21,954 nucleotides of DNA from assembly GCA_964480915.1 (NCBI GenBank), contig CAYZRS010000073.1, positions 1-21,954 on the forward strand, read 5' to 3'. Shown one piece after another: positions 6,945-14,589 of the stretch (positions within the stretch are counted from its first letter, which is position 1; each line of letters begins with the position of its first letter). The position numbers and the translations under genes are program-made. The DNA is from CAWGCE01 sp964480915. GTDB lineage: Bacteria; Planctomycetota; Planctomycetia; Pirellulales; Pirellulaceae. Under the pieces are notes generated by a model, which was given only the letters and a program-made list of their open reading frames with translations, made no database searches and had not been told where the DNA came from.

Positions 6945-9900
6945 TCATCGACTTTCGAATTCGATCGGAGCGGTCGCGATGGGATTGGCGTCGGCGCTTA
7001 CCAGGTAAGCGAAGAGGTCCGCGATCTCTTCGAGTGTCAGCGAGTTGAGCAGGCCTTCGGGCATTGCGGATGCCTTATTCGGCCGGATTTCCTCAATCTC
7101 TGATTTGAGAATGGAAGTTTGGCTGCCACTCGATTCGAGCACGAGGACTCGATCTTGATCATCGAGTACGAGCCCTGAGAGCGATTTTCCTGCATTCGTG
7201 ACGACGGTCTTGCTCGCATACTGGTCCGAAATCACCTGGGACGGGTAGACAATCGATTCGAGGATTTCTCGACGCTGGAATCGCTTTTGGAGACCGGTCA
7301 ACTCGGGCCCCAAATTTTCGCCTGTATCTTGGAAAACGTGACATTGGGCGCATTGTGCACTCTTGTAGACCGCTTCCCCATTCAGCGCCGATCCGTGCGT
7401 TCCCTCGGGGCTTTCGATGAAAGTAGCCAACTCATCGAACGTCCAAACGCTTGTTTTCGATGCTTGAGGTAGGTCGGCGACCGGCCGTTCGGGAAATGTC
7501 TCATCGAACCAGGTTTGCCAAGCGGGAAGGGCGGTGTCCCACGTGTTTCCGGCCAGCTTCGGCGACTCTTGGGTCCAATGTCGTAGTAGCTTGTCGGCCA
7601 GCATGCCGCCATCTTCCTTCAGCCGGAGTCCAGCCAGGATGACTTGGCGAAGTAGCTCGGGCTCTTCCGGCGCGAATTCTACTTTTGTCAGTTTTTGCAT
7701 GACTTCGCGGGCCGGTTCCCCCTCGAGGAATTGCACACTGCGGACGAGATAGTCCCAGTTCCGACCGTTCGGGTCTTGGGCCAATCCCATCGTGACGGAA
7801 GGGCGTCGTTCGGGGTACTGATCGTATGTTTCTCGCAGGTATGCCATGGCTTCCGGACTTTTGCCACGGGCGAGCATCGCAACGAGCCCGATCCGCAACA
7901 TGCGATAGGGCTCGCCATCTTTTTCGGCGATTCGACGATCGAGCGCTATGTAGCGGCCGATGTTCTCGGCGTCCCGTGATTCGGGGATCTTGAATAGCGT
8001 TTCCATTGCGACGGTCGGCATTTCTTCGCCGGCTTCCAAGATCATTTCGTTTTCGGCAAGCGTGAAATCCTTGGCGAAATCTTTCGCGACTCGATCGACG
8101 AAACGGCCGACGTTGTTGGTGCCGTCCTCACCTTTGCTGCGTTCCAGGAATTCGAGCAACTGAACTTTTTGCCGTGGGTCCCATCCGTCTTTCAAGAATC
8201 GCAGCTGGAACGCGACATGCAGTTTTTCTGTTTGGTTTGCCTCCGAGTCCAAGAATTTTAGCAGCGGGTCGAGCGCTCGTGGTTCTTGGCAGTAGACCAT
8301 CAGCCGCGCCATTTCTCGATTGACAGCCGCGTCTTCCATCGGGAACTTGGCGACGAGTGGTTTGGCCAGCGGCTTGGCTTCCTCGGGTGTTAACGGCCCG
8401 CGAATCATCGCCAGCTGAAGGACTCGCAGGGCGTCGGCCAGTTCGTTGGGCGGTAGGTAGCCGCTGATTAGTTGGATCACTTGATCGGCGATTTTCTTGG
8501 CGTTCTCTTTCGATGGAGCCACGTTCAGCGCCGCGGTGGCGCCTTGCGTGAACAGTCTCACATCGGTCGTAGCGACAATCGTCTCGATCCAATCGGTGTT
8601 ATCATTCCGTTCGAGCAGCTTCCGCGCTGCCCATGCTTCCGTGCGATCGTTCGAGATCAGCAGAGGCTGGAGCGCTTGGAGCGAAACCTGTTGGGAAGTC
8701 CGCGCGAGCGCTTCGCAAGCTTTGGCTCGAACATAGGGCTCGCCGTCATCGAGCAATTGTTTCAGTGCTTCGGTCGTGATCTTATTCCCGATCAGTCCCA
8801 TCAGATAAGCGGCTCTGGCTCGAACGCGAGGACTTTTATCGTTCACGAGCGCTGCCAGCAGCGTGTCGGTCGGTGGTGGACCGACCAAATGCATCAACTC
8901 TAAAGCTCTCGCTCGATCGACACCGGGACGGTTGGTGTCGACCGTGTATTCGTGGATCGCACGGTCCCAGCCTTTGCCCATTTGTTGGCGAAGCACCGAG
9001 ACCGCCTGTCGTCCCCAGGCGCTATGCAGCTGTGGCTGCATGATCGCTTCGACAATCTTGGATGCCGGTTGAGGATATTTGGGCGGATCTCCAACCCAGG
9101 TGATGCGGTACAGGTTGCCTTGCGTACCGCGCCCACCGGTGGTGAAGTAGACCCAACCGTCGGGGCCGACGTCGATGTCGGTCACGTTGAGAGGTCGTCC
9201 GACCAGGAACGGTTCGCTCTGAGCCGTGAAGCCTGCGCCGTCGTGTTCGAGGCTGACCGTGGTGATCCGGCCATTCGACCAGTCGCAGGTGAACAGGCGA
9301 TTGCGATATTCCTTCGGGTACGCTTGGTGGTCATACACGACAGCCCCGGTCGGGGAGCCGCGGCCCGTGTCGAGCACGCCCGGCAATGAGTCGATGTAGT
9401 ATTCTGGCCATTTGGCCCAACCACTGCGCCAGCCGTACTCGCCACCGGCAACCGCGTTCAGCAGGCGCGTCGGACGGTGCCAAGTGCTACCCATGTCCGA
9501 TTCCATATCGGAATCGTGAACGAACAATTCACCGGTCCGGTTAAACGCCAAGTCATAGGCGTTGCGAAGTCCGCCGACAAACAGTTCTGCTCGCCGCCCT
9601 TCTAGGTCGACGCGGACAACACCGCCGCCCGGCGCTTTGATGCCAGACGCGTGCCCACGTGGATCTTCGTAGCGAGGCGTGATCAATTCACCTTCGTAGG
9701 AGTTCTGATGGGGGCTCGTCAGTGCGAACGGATTTCGCAGCTTCGTGTGATTGCCGATCGAAATGTAGATGAGGCCATCCGGGCCGAGTGCCAAACCGTG
9801 AGGTCCGTGCTCACCCATCGGTGAATCGAATCGGACGATCGTGGCGACGCTCTCATAATCGCCATCCCGATTCGTATCGTCGAGCCGATAGAGCGCCGCC

Positions 9901-10988
9901 CCGGAAGGGCCGTCGGCGATCACAAACACATGGCCGCTAACGCAAAGGATCCCCTGACAGCTTTTGACCTTGTTGCAGCAGACTCGGACCGCATCGGGCA
10001 CGTTGTTTTCGTTCGAATCGTAAACCATCAAGAGCGGACCGCCCTCGCGGGAAACCAGGATGTGCCCGAATTCGTTGAAGGCCATCGCAATCAGGCTGCC
10101 CGTCTGCTCGCCACCCGCCACATGCTCGACTTGGAATCCTTCCGGCAAACGGAATTGTGGTTGTCCGCTTAGGTCAGCGCCTCCGGAACCGATCTCGCTT
10201 GCTCCGCCCGCATTGGCTTGGCGGAACCGATCGACCATGCTCGACTTACTGCCGACACTGACGGTTTCCCGATTCGGAGATGGGTTGTTCGACGGTTTCG
10301 GCACCGGGTTATCCTGCCGGTTCGGACTCTGATTTCTCACTTGGGTGCCGAGGCTTGGTTGTGGTTTCGCGGCAACCTGCGTTTGTCCGCCTGGTTCTGA
10401 TTCGCGGGTCACGTTTCTGGGCTTACCGAATTCACCAAGATTGAAAGCGGCCTGCCACCGATTGTCGCGGTAATTCGAGCCGTACCACATTGGCAGCACA
10501 CGGGTCTGCGTTCGCCAGGTCGGATTACTGACGTATGCCCGTTCGATGTTTCCTTCGCAACTGACGGAGAGGCGAGCGGCGAGTCCGGCCGTATTTCCGT
10601 TTCGATTCGTCACTTTTACCGCGATCAGATTTTCACCTTCGACGAGCAAGGCACTGACGTTGTGTTTTACGAGCCGATTGGCATTGGTCCCTTTGGCGGC
10701 CCTTTTCCCGTTGATGAACAGTTCGTATTCATCATCCGCGGCAATTTCGACAAAGCCGTTGATCGGTTGGGGCAGCAGCACGGTCTTGCGGAAGTAGCAG
10801 GAGACCTGCGGCACGCTTTCGCGACCATGTTCGGGCGACCAGATCCACTGCGGCACCACCGACTGGCTGTTGGACTGAGCCGAGCTTTTCGCCTGTATAC
10901 CGAAAAGGCAGAGGCAGCCGGTGAGAGTAAATAAACAGGTGCGAATCGCGCGTGCAGTGAGCAGGCGAGTAGACGATTCGTTTGCCAT
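6945..10988 (-). CDS. Secreted PVC-type dehydrogenase / c-type cytochrome with HEAT repeats
   Basis: 1347 aa. An N-terminal signal peptide covers about residues 1-37 (basic start, hydrophobic core CLFTLTGCLCLFG, AQ before the mature chain); LTGC at 22-25 also resembles a lipobox. Residues 47-145 look like a beta-sandwich ligand-binding domain of the sort found next to sugar hydrolases (WIWSPEH, DDEYELFINGK, GENLIAVKVTN). A Pro/Asn/Gln-rich linker follows at about 195-270. Residues 280-620 match the PVC membrane-bound dehydrogenase beta-propeller (TIGR02604 type), with repeated LALGPDGLIYIS- and VGPDGWVYFTTGG-like blades. HEAT-like helical repeats occupy about 640-1110. The C-terminus carries one c-type heme site, CAQCH at 1213-1217, and the downstream SAMPEGLL Met typical of the PVC heme domain (TIGR02603 type). 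It is probably a periplasmic quinoprotein-like redox enzyme; the substrate is unknown. The ATG at 10988 has GAGG six bases upstream, which rejects a 90-residue extension. Confidence 0.92.
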   Translation of the reverse strand: MANESSTRLLTARAIRTCLFTLTGCLCLFGIQAKSSAQSNSQSVVPQWIWSPEHGRESVPQVSCYFRKTVLLPQPINGFVEIAADDEYELFINGKRAAKGTNANRLVKHNVSALLVEGENLIAVKVTNRNGNTAGLAARLSVSCEGNIERAYVSNPTWRTQTRVLPMWYGSNYRDNRWQAAFNLGEFGKPRNVTRESEPGGQTQVAAKPQPSLGTQVRNQSPNRQDNPVPKPSNNPSPNRETVSVGSKSSMVDRFRQANAGGASEIGSGGADLSGQPQFRLPEGFQVEHVAGGEQTGSLIAMAFNEFGHILVSREGGPLLMVYDSNENNVPDAVRVCCNKVKSCQGILCVSGHVFVIADGPSGAALYRLDDTNRDGDYESVATIVRFDSPMGEHGPHGLALGPDGLIYISIGNHTKLRNPFALTSPHQNSYEGELITPRYEDPRGHASGIKAPGGGVVRVDLEGRRAELFVGGLRNAYDLAFNRTGELFVHDSDMESDMGSTWHRPTRLLNAVAGGEYGWRSGWAKWPEYYIDSLPGVLDTGRGSPTGAVVYDHQAYPKEYRNRLFTCDWSNGRITTVSLEHDGAGFTAQSEPFLVGRPLNVTDIDVGPDGWVYFTTGGRGTQGNLYRITWVGDPPKYPQPASKIVEAIMQPQLHSAWGRQAVSVLRQQMGKGWDRAIHEYTVDTNRPGVDRARALELMHLVGPPPTDTLLAALVNDKSPRVRARAAYLMGLIGNKITTEALKQLLDDGEPYVRAKACEALARTSQQVSLQALQPLLISNDRTEAWAARKLLERNDNTDWIETIVATTDVRLFTQGATAALNVAPSKENAKKIADQVIQLISGYLPPNELADALRVLQLAMIRGPLTPEEAKPLAKPLVAKFPMEDAAVNREMARLMVYCQEPRALDPLLKFLDSEANQTEKLHVAFQLRFLKDGWDPRQKVQLLEFLERSKGEDGTNNVGRFVDRVAKDFAKDFTLAENEMILEAGEEMPTVAMETLFKIPESRDAENIGRYIALDRRIAEKDGEPYRMLRIGLVAMLARGKSPEAMAYLRETYDQYPERRPSVTMGLAQDPNGRNWDYLVRSVQFLEGEPAREVMQKLTKVEFAPEEPELLRQVILAGLRLKEDGGMLADKLLRHWTQESPKLAGNTWDTALPAWQTWFDETFPERPVADLPQASKTSVWTFDELATFIESPEGTHGSALNGEAVYKSAQCAQCHVFQDTGENLGPELTGLQKRFQRREILESIVYPSQVISDQYASKTVVTNAGKSLSGLVLDDQDRVLVLESSGSQTSILKSEIEEIRPNKASAMPEGLLNSLTLEEIADLFAYLVSADANPIATAPIEFESR

Positions 10989-11349
10989 GTTGACCTCGAC
11001 GCGTTTAGACGAGTGAATCCAGGTGCCTCGCACCATTCGTCGATTGCGAATGAGCTGTGCGTAGACAGGTGGCCAAACCGGAACAATTCCGGGCGGCAGA
11101 GAGTAATGCCGAATCACCCCACCAAGCAACACAGGTTTTTTTAATGCTATCGTCCATTCGCCATTGACCCAACTTGAAACCGCGACCCCCTGTACCGATA
11201 GACGGTCCAGAGAAAGAGGCGACCCAGAGCGTGAAATCGAAAGATCAGGGGCGAGCAAATTCGCGGTCGGTGATCGCTAGCAGCTGCCAGAAAGCGGCAG
11301 GATGTGGTCCGGAGAGCCGTGACTCGGTGAGCGCTCAGAGTGAGCAGGT
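10989..11349. other. Intergenic region upstream of the PVC cytochrome
   Basis: 361 bases between two minus-strand genes. The cytochrome reading frame stays open back to 11258, but that stretch precedes a signal peptide and an excellent ribosome binding site, so I treat it as noncoding leader. It should hold the cytochrome promoter and the end of the 274-aa transcript. A small hairpin (CTGCC/GGCAG with an AGAAAGC loop, near 11284-11300) lacks a T-tract. No clear promoter was found. Confidence 0.5.
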
Positions 11350-12174
11350 TCAGACGTCGACGTCGAGCGGAATGCCTTCGCTCTCGTGGGACAATCTTTG
11401 CACCATGCGCATGGCGTCGTCGACCATGTTGTGCAATCGCAATTCCCACAGATAACCAGTGCTACCACACGAATCACAAACGTCGGGGCCAAGACAGGCG
11501 AGAATCGATTCGGCGATACGCTGATTCAACTGGGGATTCGGGCAGGCGACGCGTAGATTTTTCCCTAGCGGTTGGCGGACCGATTCGATCAGCAATTGGG
11601 AAGCGAGTTGGTCGGGTGAATCTTTGGATAATGTCTCTGCAAAGTCGATGACTCGCGACATGTCGTAGGCCAGTTCGTTGACGTTGCAGGTATGGGCTAC
11701 GTGAGCCAGCAAGAGGTCGGTCCAGCGTTCGGAACGCCGTCTCAATTTGTCCAGTTGTTCTGCCTGCCAAAGGGAAAGTGAGTCTTTCAGGATGAGTTTT
11801 AAAGCTCGGCGATGGGCGTCCAGCTGGCCGAGGTAGGCGCTCTGGATGTAGGCGCTGATTTCGTGAGCCGGGTCGATCGCTCCGGCGATTGCGGTCCAGA
11901 CCCGGTTGAGAATGCCGGCTGAGAGAATCTCTTCCAAGAGCCCGTGCAGTTCAAGCCATTGCTCGAGCGCTGCGTTTTCATCTTGCAGCGTGTAGGGCGC
12001 TTCGTGCTGGCGCAGCTGGGCTCCCCAGCTTTGGCATCGCTCATGACAAGCAAGCCAATATTCTTCGCAGCGAGGTCCGATCGTTGAAGGGACCGAGTGG
12101 ACTAACGAGAGTCCGCGGCCTGCCAAAGTAGCGGCAGTGTTGACGAGCTCGCTGGCGTCTTCAAAGTTGTGCAT
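11350..12174 (-). CDS. 274-aa predominantly helical protein of unknown function
   Basis: Not recognised. It appears almost entirely alpha-helical and soluble, with Trp- and Leu-rich helices (EEYWLACHERCQSWGAQLRQ; ALEQWLELHGLLEEI; RRRSERWTDLLLAHVAHT). Near the C-terminus a single CDSCG with a following WELRLHN could form half of a zinc site or a disulfide; a second CxxC is absent. There is no signal peptide or membrane segment. The ATG at 12174 is preferred over the TTG at 12189, though neither has a strong ribosome binding site. It lies on the same strand as the sigma/anti-sigma pair, but a strong terminator at 12191-12236 ends only about 15 nt upstream of its start. It must therefore be transcribed by readthrough or from a promoter overlapping that hairpin. 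Internal helix-like periodicity and absence of stops support coding. Confidence 0.75.
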   Translation of the reverse strand: MHNFEDASELVNTAATLAGRGLSLVHSVPSTIGPRCEEYWLACHERCQSWGAQLRQHEAPYTLQDENAALEQWLELHGLLEEILSAGILNRVWTAIAGAIDPAHEISAYIQSAYLGQLDAHRRALKLILKDSLSLWQAEQLDKLRRRSERWTDLLLAHVAHTCNVNELAYDMSRVIDFAETLSKDSPDQLASQLLIESVRQPLGKNLRVACPNPQLNQRIAESILACLGPDVCDSCGSTGYLWELRLHNMVDDAMRMVQRLSHESEGIPLDVDV

Positions 12175-12190
12175 CTTCGGTTCATTCAAA

Positions 12191-12236
12191 GGAAGAAAAG
12201 GCCGCCGCTCGCAGGGGGGGAATGCGAGCGACGGCC
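12191..12236 (-). terminator. Rho-independent terminator (possible attenuator)
   Basis: On the minus strand, a 14-bp stem with one G-U pair (GGCCGTCGCTCGCA / TGCGAGCGGCGGCC) closes a 9-nt loop containing seven C, and is followed by TTTTCTTCCTTT. This is a textbook intrinsic terminator for transcription coming from the sigma/anti-sigma genes. Because it ends about 15 nt before the ATG of the 274-aa gene, it may instead, or also, act as an attenuator in that gene's leader. Confidence 0.75.
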
Positions 12237-12649
12237 GTCAGGCTAGGTCCGATTTCAGATCCAGCAAATCGGCCTGTTGTGAGAGCCCGAGGGGACAAAG
12301 GCTCTCACAATGGTTGCGACTCGAAGGTTCCAAGTAGCAATCGAAGTGCCATTCAGCACGAGCCAGCCTAGAATCCGATAATTGGTGAGAATTCCGCTGT
12401 TTGCGGGCCGAATTCGCAGGGGGCGTGAACGGTCCTGCTGGAGAGTGTTGTCGAAAAACCACCAGCGCCTGATCCCCGTTATCATGCGGCCCAAACGCAC
12501 CATGGGGTCTCGTCGCGATGAGGCTCATTGGCGACATGGCGACAGTTCCAGACCCCTTTGGTTTGCTGGCTCGAAGCTGGAACAGGCCCCAGGCAGGATG
12601 CAGGATGCAGGGGAAAGAGACGCTGGTCGTCGCGGAGACCGAACCTGCG
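12237..12649. other. Intergenic region between the anti-sigma gene and the terminator
   Basis: 413 bases without a convincing gene. A minus-strand frame (12238-12750) is open, but it begins inside the end of the anti-sigma gene and its composition is not protein-like. The stretch contains the hairpin at 12277-12310, a short GCAGGAT tandem near 12593-12607, and the terminator at its edge. It may be a long 3' untranslated region of the sigma/anti-sigma transcript, a small RNA, or the promoter region of the 274-aa gene. Confidence 0.45.
12277..12310. repeat. Perfect 11-bp inverted repeat in the intergenic region
   Basis: TTGTGAGAGCC (12277-12287) and GGCTCTCACAA (12300-12310) are exact reverse complements around a 12-nt loop. 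No T-tract follows on either strand, so this is not a standard terminator. It could be an RNA hairpin in the anti-sigma 3' untranslated region or a dimeric operator. Confidence 0.6.
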
Positions 12650-13717
12650 TTAAAGTTCGATCGTGTCGACTTCAAGATCGTGTGGACCCCAATCGCCTTC
12701 GCCCGGGATGGGACGAACCCAGCTTGGCGCGAGTACCGCATCGTCGACATTCACTCCCGCTTCAACGATGCCGCGGTCGCTAACGAACAGCTTCGACCAG
12801 TGGTCGAAGCCGCTGGCATCCTGTCCGGTCGACTTCTTGGGTTGCAAGAGAATGAACCGAACGTGGCCGTCTTCGAACAGCACATTGATGCCTTGCAAGC
12901 CGTGGATCCGCACTTGCTGATTCGATCCGGGTAAGAAGACATGGTCTGACATGACGGCAAAATGAGTCCGACTGCGGACTTGCGTTGGCCGATGTTGGCC
13001 ACCTTCAAAGTGTCCTAAGTTGTAGCAGTAACTGCCGCCCATGCGTCGCTGAATGGCCACCAATTTGGCGCCACGAGCACGCTGAATGGTCTCAATTTCA
13101 GGCACGAAAAAAGTCGACTGGTTAGCCGACAATCGTGAACTCGGACAGACGAACGTGCTGTGCTCTTTAATGAACCCAGCGTCCATCAGTTGCGGCGCGT
13201 AAAAACCGGCGACGCCCGTTTTGCCGCGGGGCGGAATGTAGGGCAATTTGCCGAATGAGTTTTCTGCCCATAAAGGGAGGGCGGCACCAAAAACGCGCAG
13301 ATTGTTTTGGCAAGCATTGAGATGCGAGTTGTAGCGACTGTTGGCCACCGCGGGGAAAAACATCATCGCCGCAGCGACCGAAATACCGGCTGCCACGACA
13401 AAGTCAATGAAATTCCAACGACCACGCTGCCCATGACCGTCACTTGTGCTCCAGCCCGATTGGCTGCTGGCCGGCCGAATGTCGGCCTGTTTCGCTTCCT
13501 GTTCGACGGCGAATTGAGCCACCAATTGGCTGGTCGAAGCGGCCAAACCGGCGGGCGGATCAAAGTCCCAACGAACATCTTCCAACGGCTCCAATCCATG
13601 TTCGAGCTCCAGCATCTGCTCACGCAGCGCTTCGTTGTTTTCTAACTCTTGTTTAACGCGGTCATGCTCAGGGCCATCCAACGCCCCGAGCAGGTAACCT
13701 AGTAAGTCATCTTGCAT
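12650..13717 (-). CDS. Membrane-anchored anti-sigma factor with a pseudopilin-like (DUF1559/H-X9-DG type) C-terminal domain
   Basis: 355 aa. The N-terminus (DDLLGYLLGALDGPEHDRVKQ, residues 3-23) is a short helical domain like those of planctomycete anti-sigma factors; it lacks the HxxxCxxC zinc motif of ZAS domains. A linker leads to one membrane segment at about 104-122 (FIDFVVAAGISVAAAMMFF). This is directly followed by a helix with NACQNNLRVFGAAL (134-147), which resembles the DUF1559 prepilin-like start. The external part has FVCPSS (189-194) and NVLFEDGHVRF (278-288), preceded by a His ten residues before the DG, close to the H-X9-DG pattern. By inference the N-terminal part holds the sigma factor in the cytosol and the outer domain senses an envelope signal. 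The start lies 8 nt after the sigma stop codon, so the pair forms an operon. Acidic C-terminal tail. Confidence 0.85.
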   Translation of the reverse strand: MQDDLLGYLLGALDGPEHDRVKQELENNEALREQMLELEHGLEPLEDVRWDFDPPAGLAASTSQLVAQFAVEQEAKQADIRPASSQSGWSTSDGHGQRGRWNFIDFVVAAGISVAAAMMFFPAVANSRYNSHLNACQNNLRVFGAALPLWAENSFGKLPYIPPRGKTGVAGFYAPQLMDAGFIKEHSTFVCPSSRLSANQSTFFVPEIETIQRARGAKLVAIQRRMGGSYCYNLGHFEGGQHRPTQVRSRTHFAVMSDHVFLPGSNQQVRIHGLQGINVLFEDGHVRFILLQPKKSTGQDASGFDHWSKLFVSDRGIVEAGVNVDDAVLAPSWVRPIPGEGDWGPHDLEVDTIEL

Positions 13718-13725
13718 GTGTCTTT

Positions 13726-14364
13726 TTACTCGCGGTATTCATGCGTCTCATCCCATTCCTCGGTCAGCTTGCCGATCGCCGAGTGAAGGCGACTCTTCAC
13801 GGTGCCAACAGGAATGGAAAGGACATCCGCCGCCTCCCGGTACTTCAGTCCTTGATAGTACACGAGGTTGACGACCAATCTGAGATGTTCGGGCAGCTTG
13901 TCGATCGCGGTTTGCACCCAATCGCCGGTTTCTGCCCGGTTGAGCTGAGTCAGCGGAGACGGCTCGTCTCCTTCGACCAAATCGACCAACCGTGCGGCGT
14001 CCCCATCCGCATTGCGACCCGAAGTATCCAAGCTGACAATCTGGTGTCGCTTTTGCTTCCGCTGCAAATCAATCGCCTTATTCGTGGCGATCATGTACAG
14101 CCAAGGCTTCAATCGGCGACCTTCTTGAAACTGATCGCACTTCAGATGCAATTGTAAGAAGGCAGCCTGGAAGGCATCTTCGGCCCAGTCAGCACGTCCC
14201 AAATAGCGTCGTAGGTAGCTATAAAGCTCGCGCTCATACCGATGGACAAGGATGGAAAAGAGCGACTGGTCACGCGATACGCGGTATTCCAGGATGAGCT
14301 CTTCATCCGTCCGATCGGTAGGGCACGGCGTTTGGTCGGCGGCTGGCATGGGTTGGACGTTCAC
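13726..14364 (-). CDS. ECF-type RNA polymerase sigma factor
   Basis: About 212 aa. ECF sigma factors direct RNA polymerase to stress- or signal-responsive promoters and are held by anti-sigma partners. Region 2 is at about residues 20-103 (DEELILEYRVSRDQSLFSIL, then WAEDAFQAAFLQLH, and KPWLYMIATNKAIDLQRKQ). An acidic linker follows, and region 4 is at about 151-201 (IDKLPEHLRLVVNLVYYQGL, REAADVLSIPVGTVKSRLH), a classic helix-turn-helix. The reading frame is open back to a TTG at 14409, but that codon has no ribosome binding site. The GTG at 14364 has GATGAGAG about 7 nt upstream; the ATG at 14349 has none. I chose 14364, with 14349 as the alternative. The probable ribosome binding site lies in a hairpin arm. 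The anti-sigma gene follows after 8 nt, and the permease gene is divergent. Confidence 0.93.
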   Translation of the reverse strand: MNVQPMPAADQTPCPTDRTDEELILEYRVSRDQSLFSILVHRYERELYSYLRRYLGRADWAEDAFQAAFLQLHLKCDQFQEGRRLKPWLYMIATNKAIDLQRKQKRHQIVSLDTSGRNADGDAARLVDLVEGDEPSPLTQLNRAETGDWVQTAIDKLPEHLRLVVNLVYYQGLKYREAADVLSIPVGTVKSRLHSAIGKLTEEWDETHEYRE

Positions 14365-14373
14365 GGTTCTGCT

Positions 14374-14396
14374 CTCATCTACGTAGGCTAGATGAG
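14374..14396 (-). promoter_or_regulatory. Leader hairpin overlapping the sigma-factor ribosome binding site
   Basis: CTCATCTA and TAGATGAG form a perfect 8-bp stem (extendable by a G-U and a C-G pair) with a 7-nt loop. On the minus strand the second arm contains most of the GATGAGAG that serves as ribosome binding site for the GTG at 14364. Folding would hide the site. Alternatively the palindrome is an operator in the divergent promoter region shared with the permease. Confidence 0.45.
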
Positions 14397-14589
14397 GAGG
14401 GTTCTCCAAAAACTTTGTGACTTGCGGCCTCCTCTCCGCATTCCCTCCGAAACAGCCGTTCTTGGCAGCTTGGCGGCCGAATCCATTCCTTTTCGGCAGC
14501 CACCAATTGGCGCAAGTGGTTTTGACACCTTAACTTGTACGCTTCGGACTCGCAGTCACTCGGTTACACATCTAGTTTATGCAAGGCCC

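Noticed and set aside
10989..11258. 90-residue N-terminal extension of the PVC cytochrome
   Set aside because: It would put a signal peptide in the middle of the chain; the ATG at 10988 has a strong ribosome binding site.
12238..12750. Minus-strand open frame of about 170 codons overlapping the end of the anti-sigma gene
   Set aside because: It starts inside the anti-sigma coding region in another frame, has no ribosome binding site or domain pattern, and runs through two hairpins.
14392..14589. 66-residue N-terminal extension of the permease
   Set aside because: It overlaps the sigma-factor leader, lacks membrane character and adds nothing found in the family.
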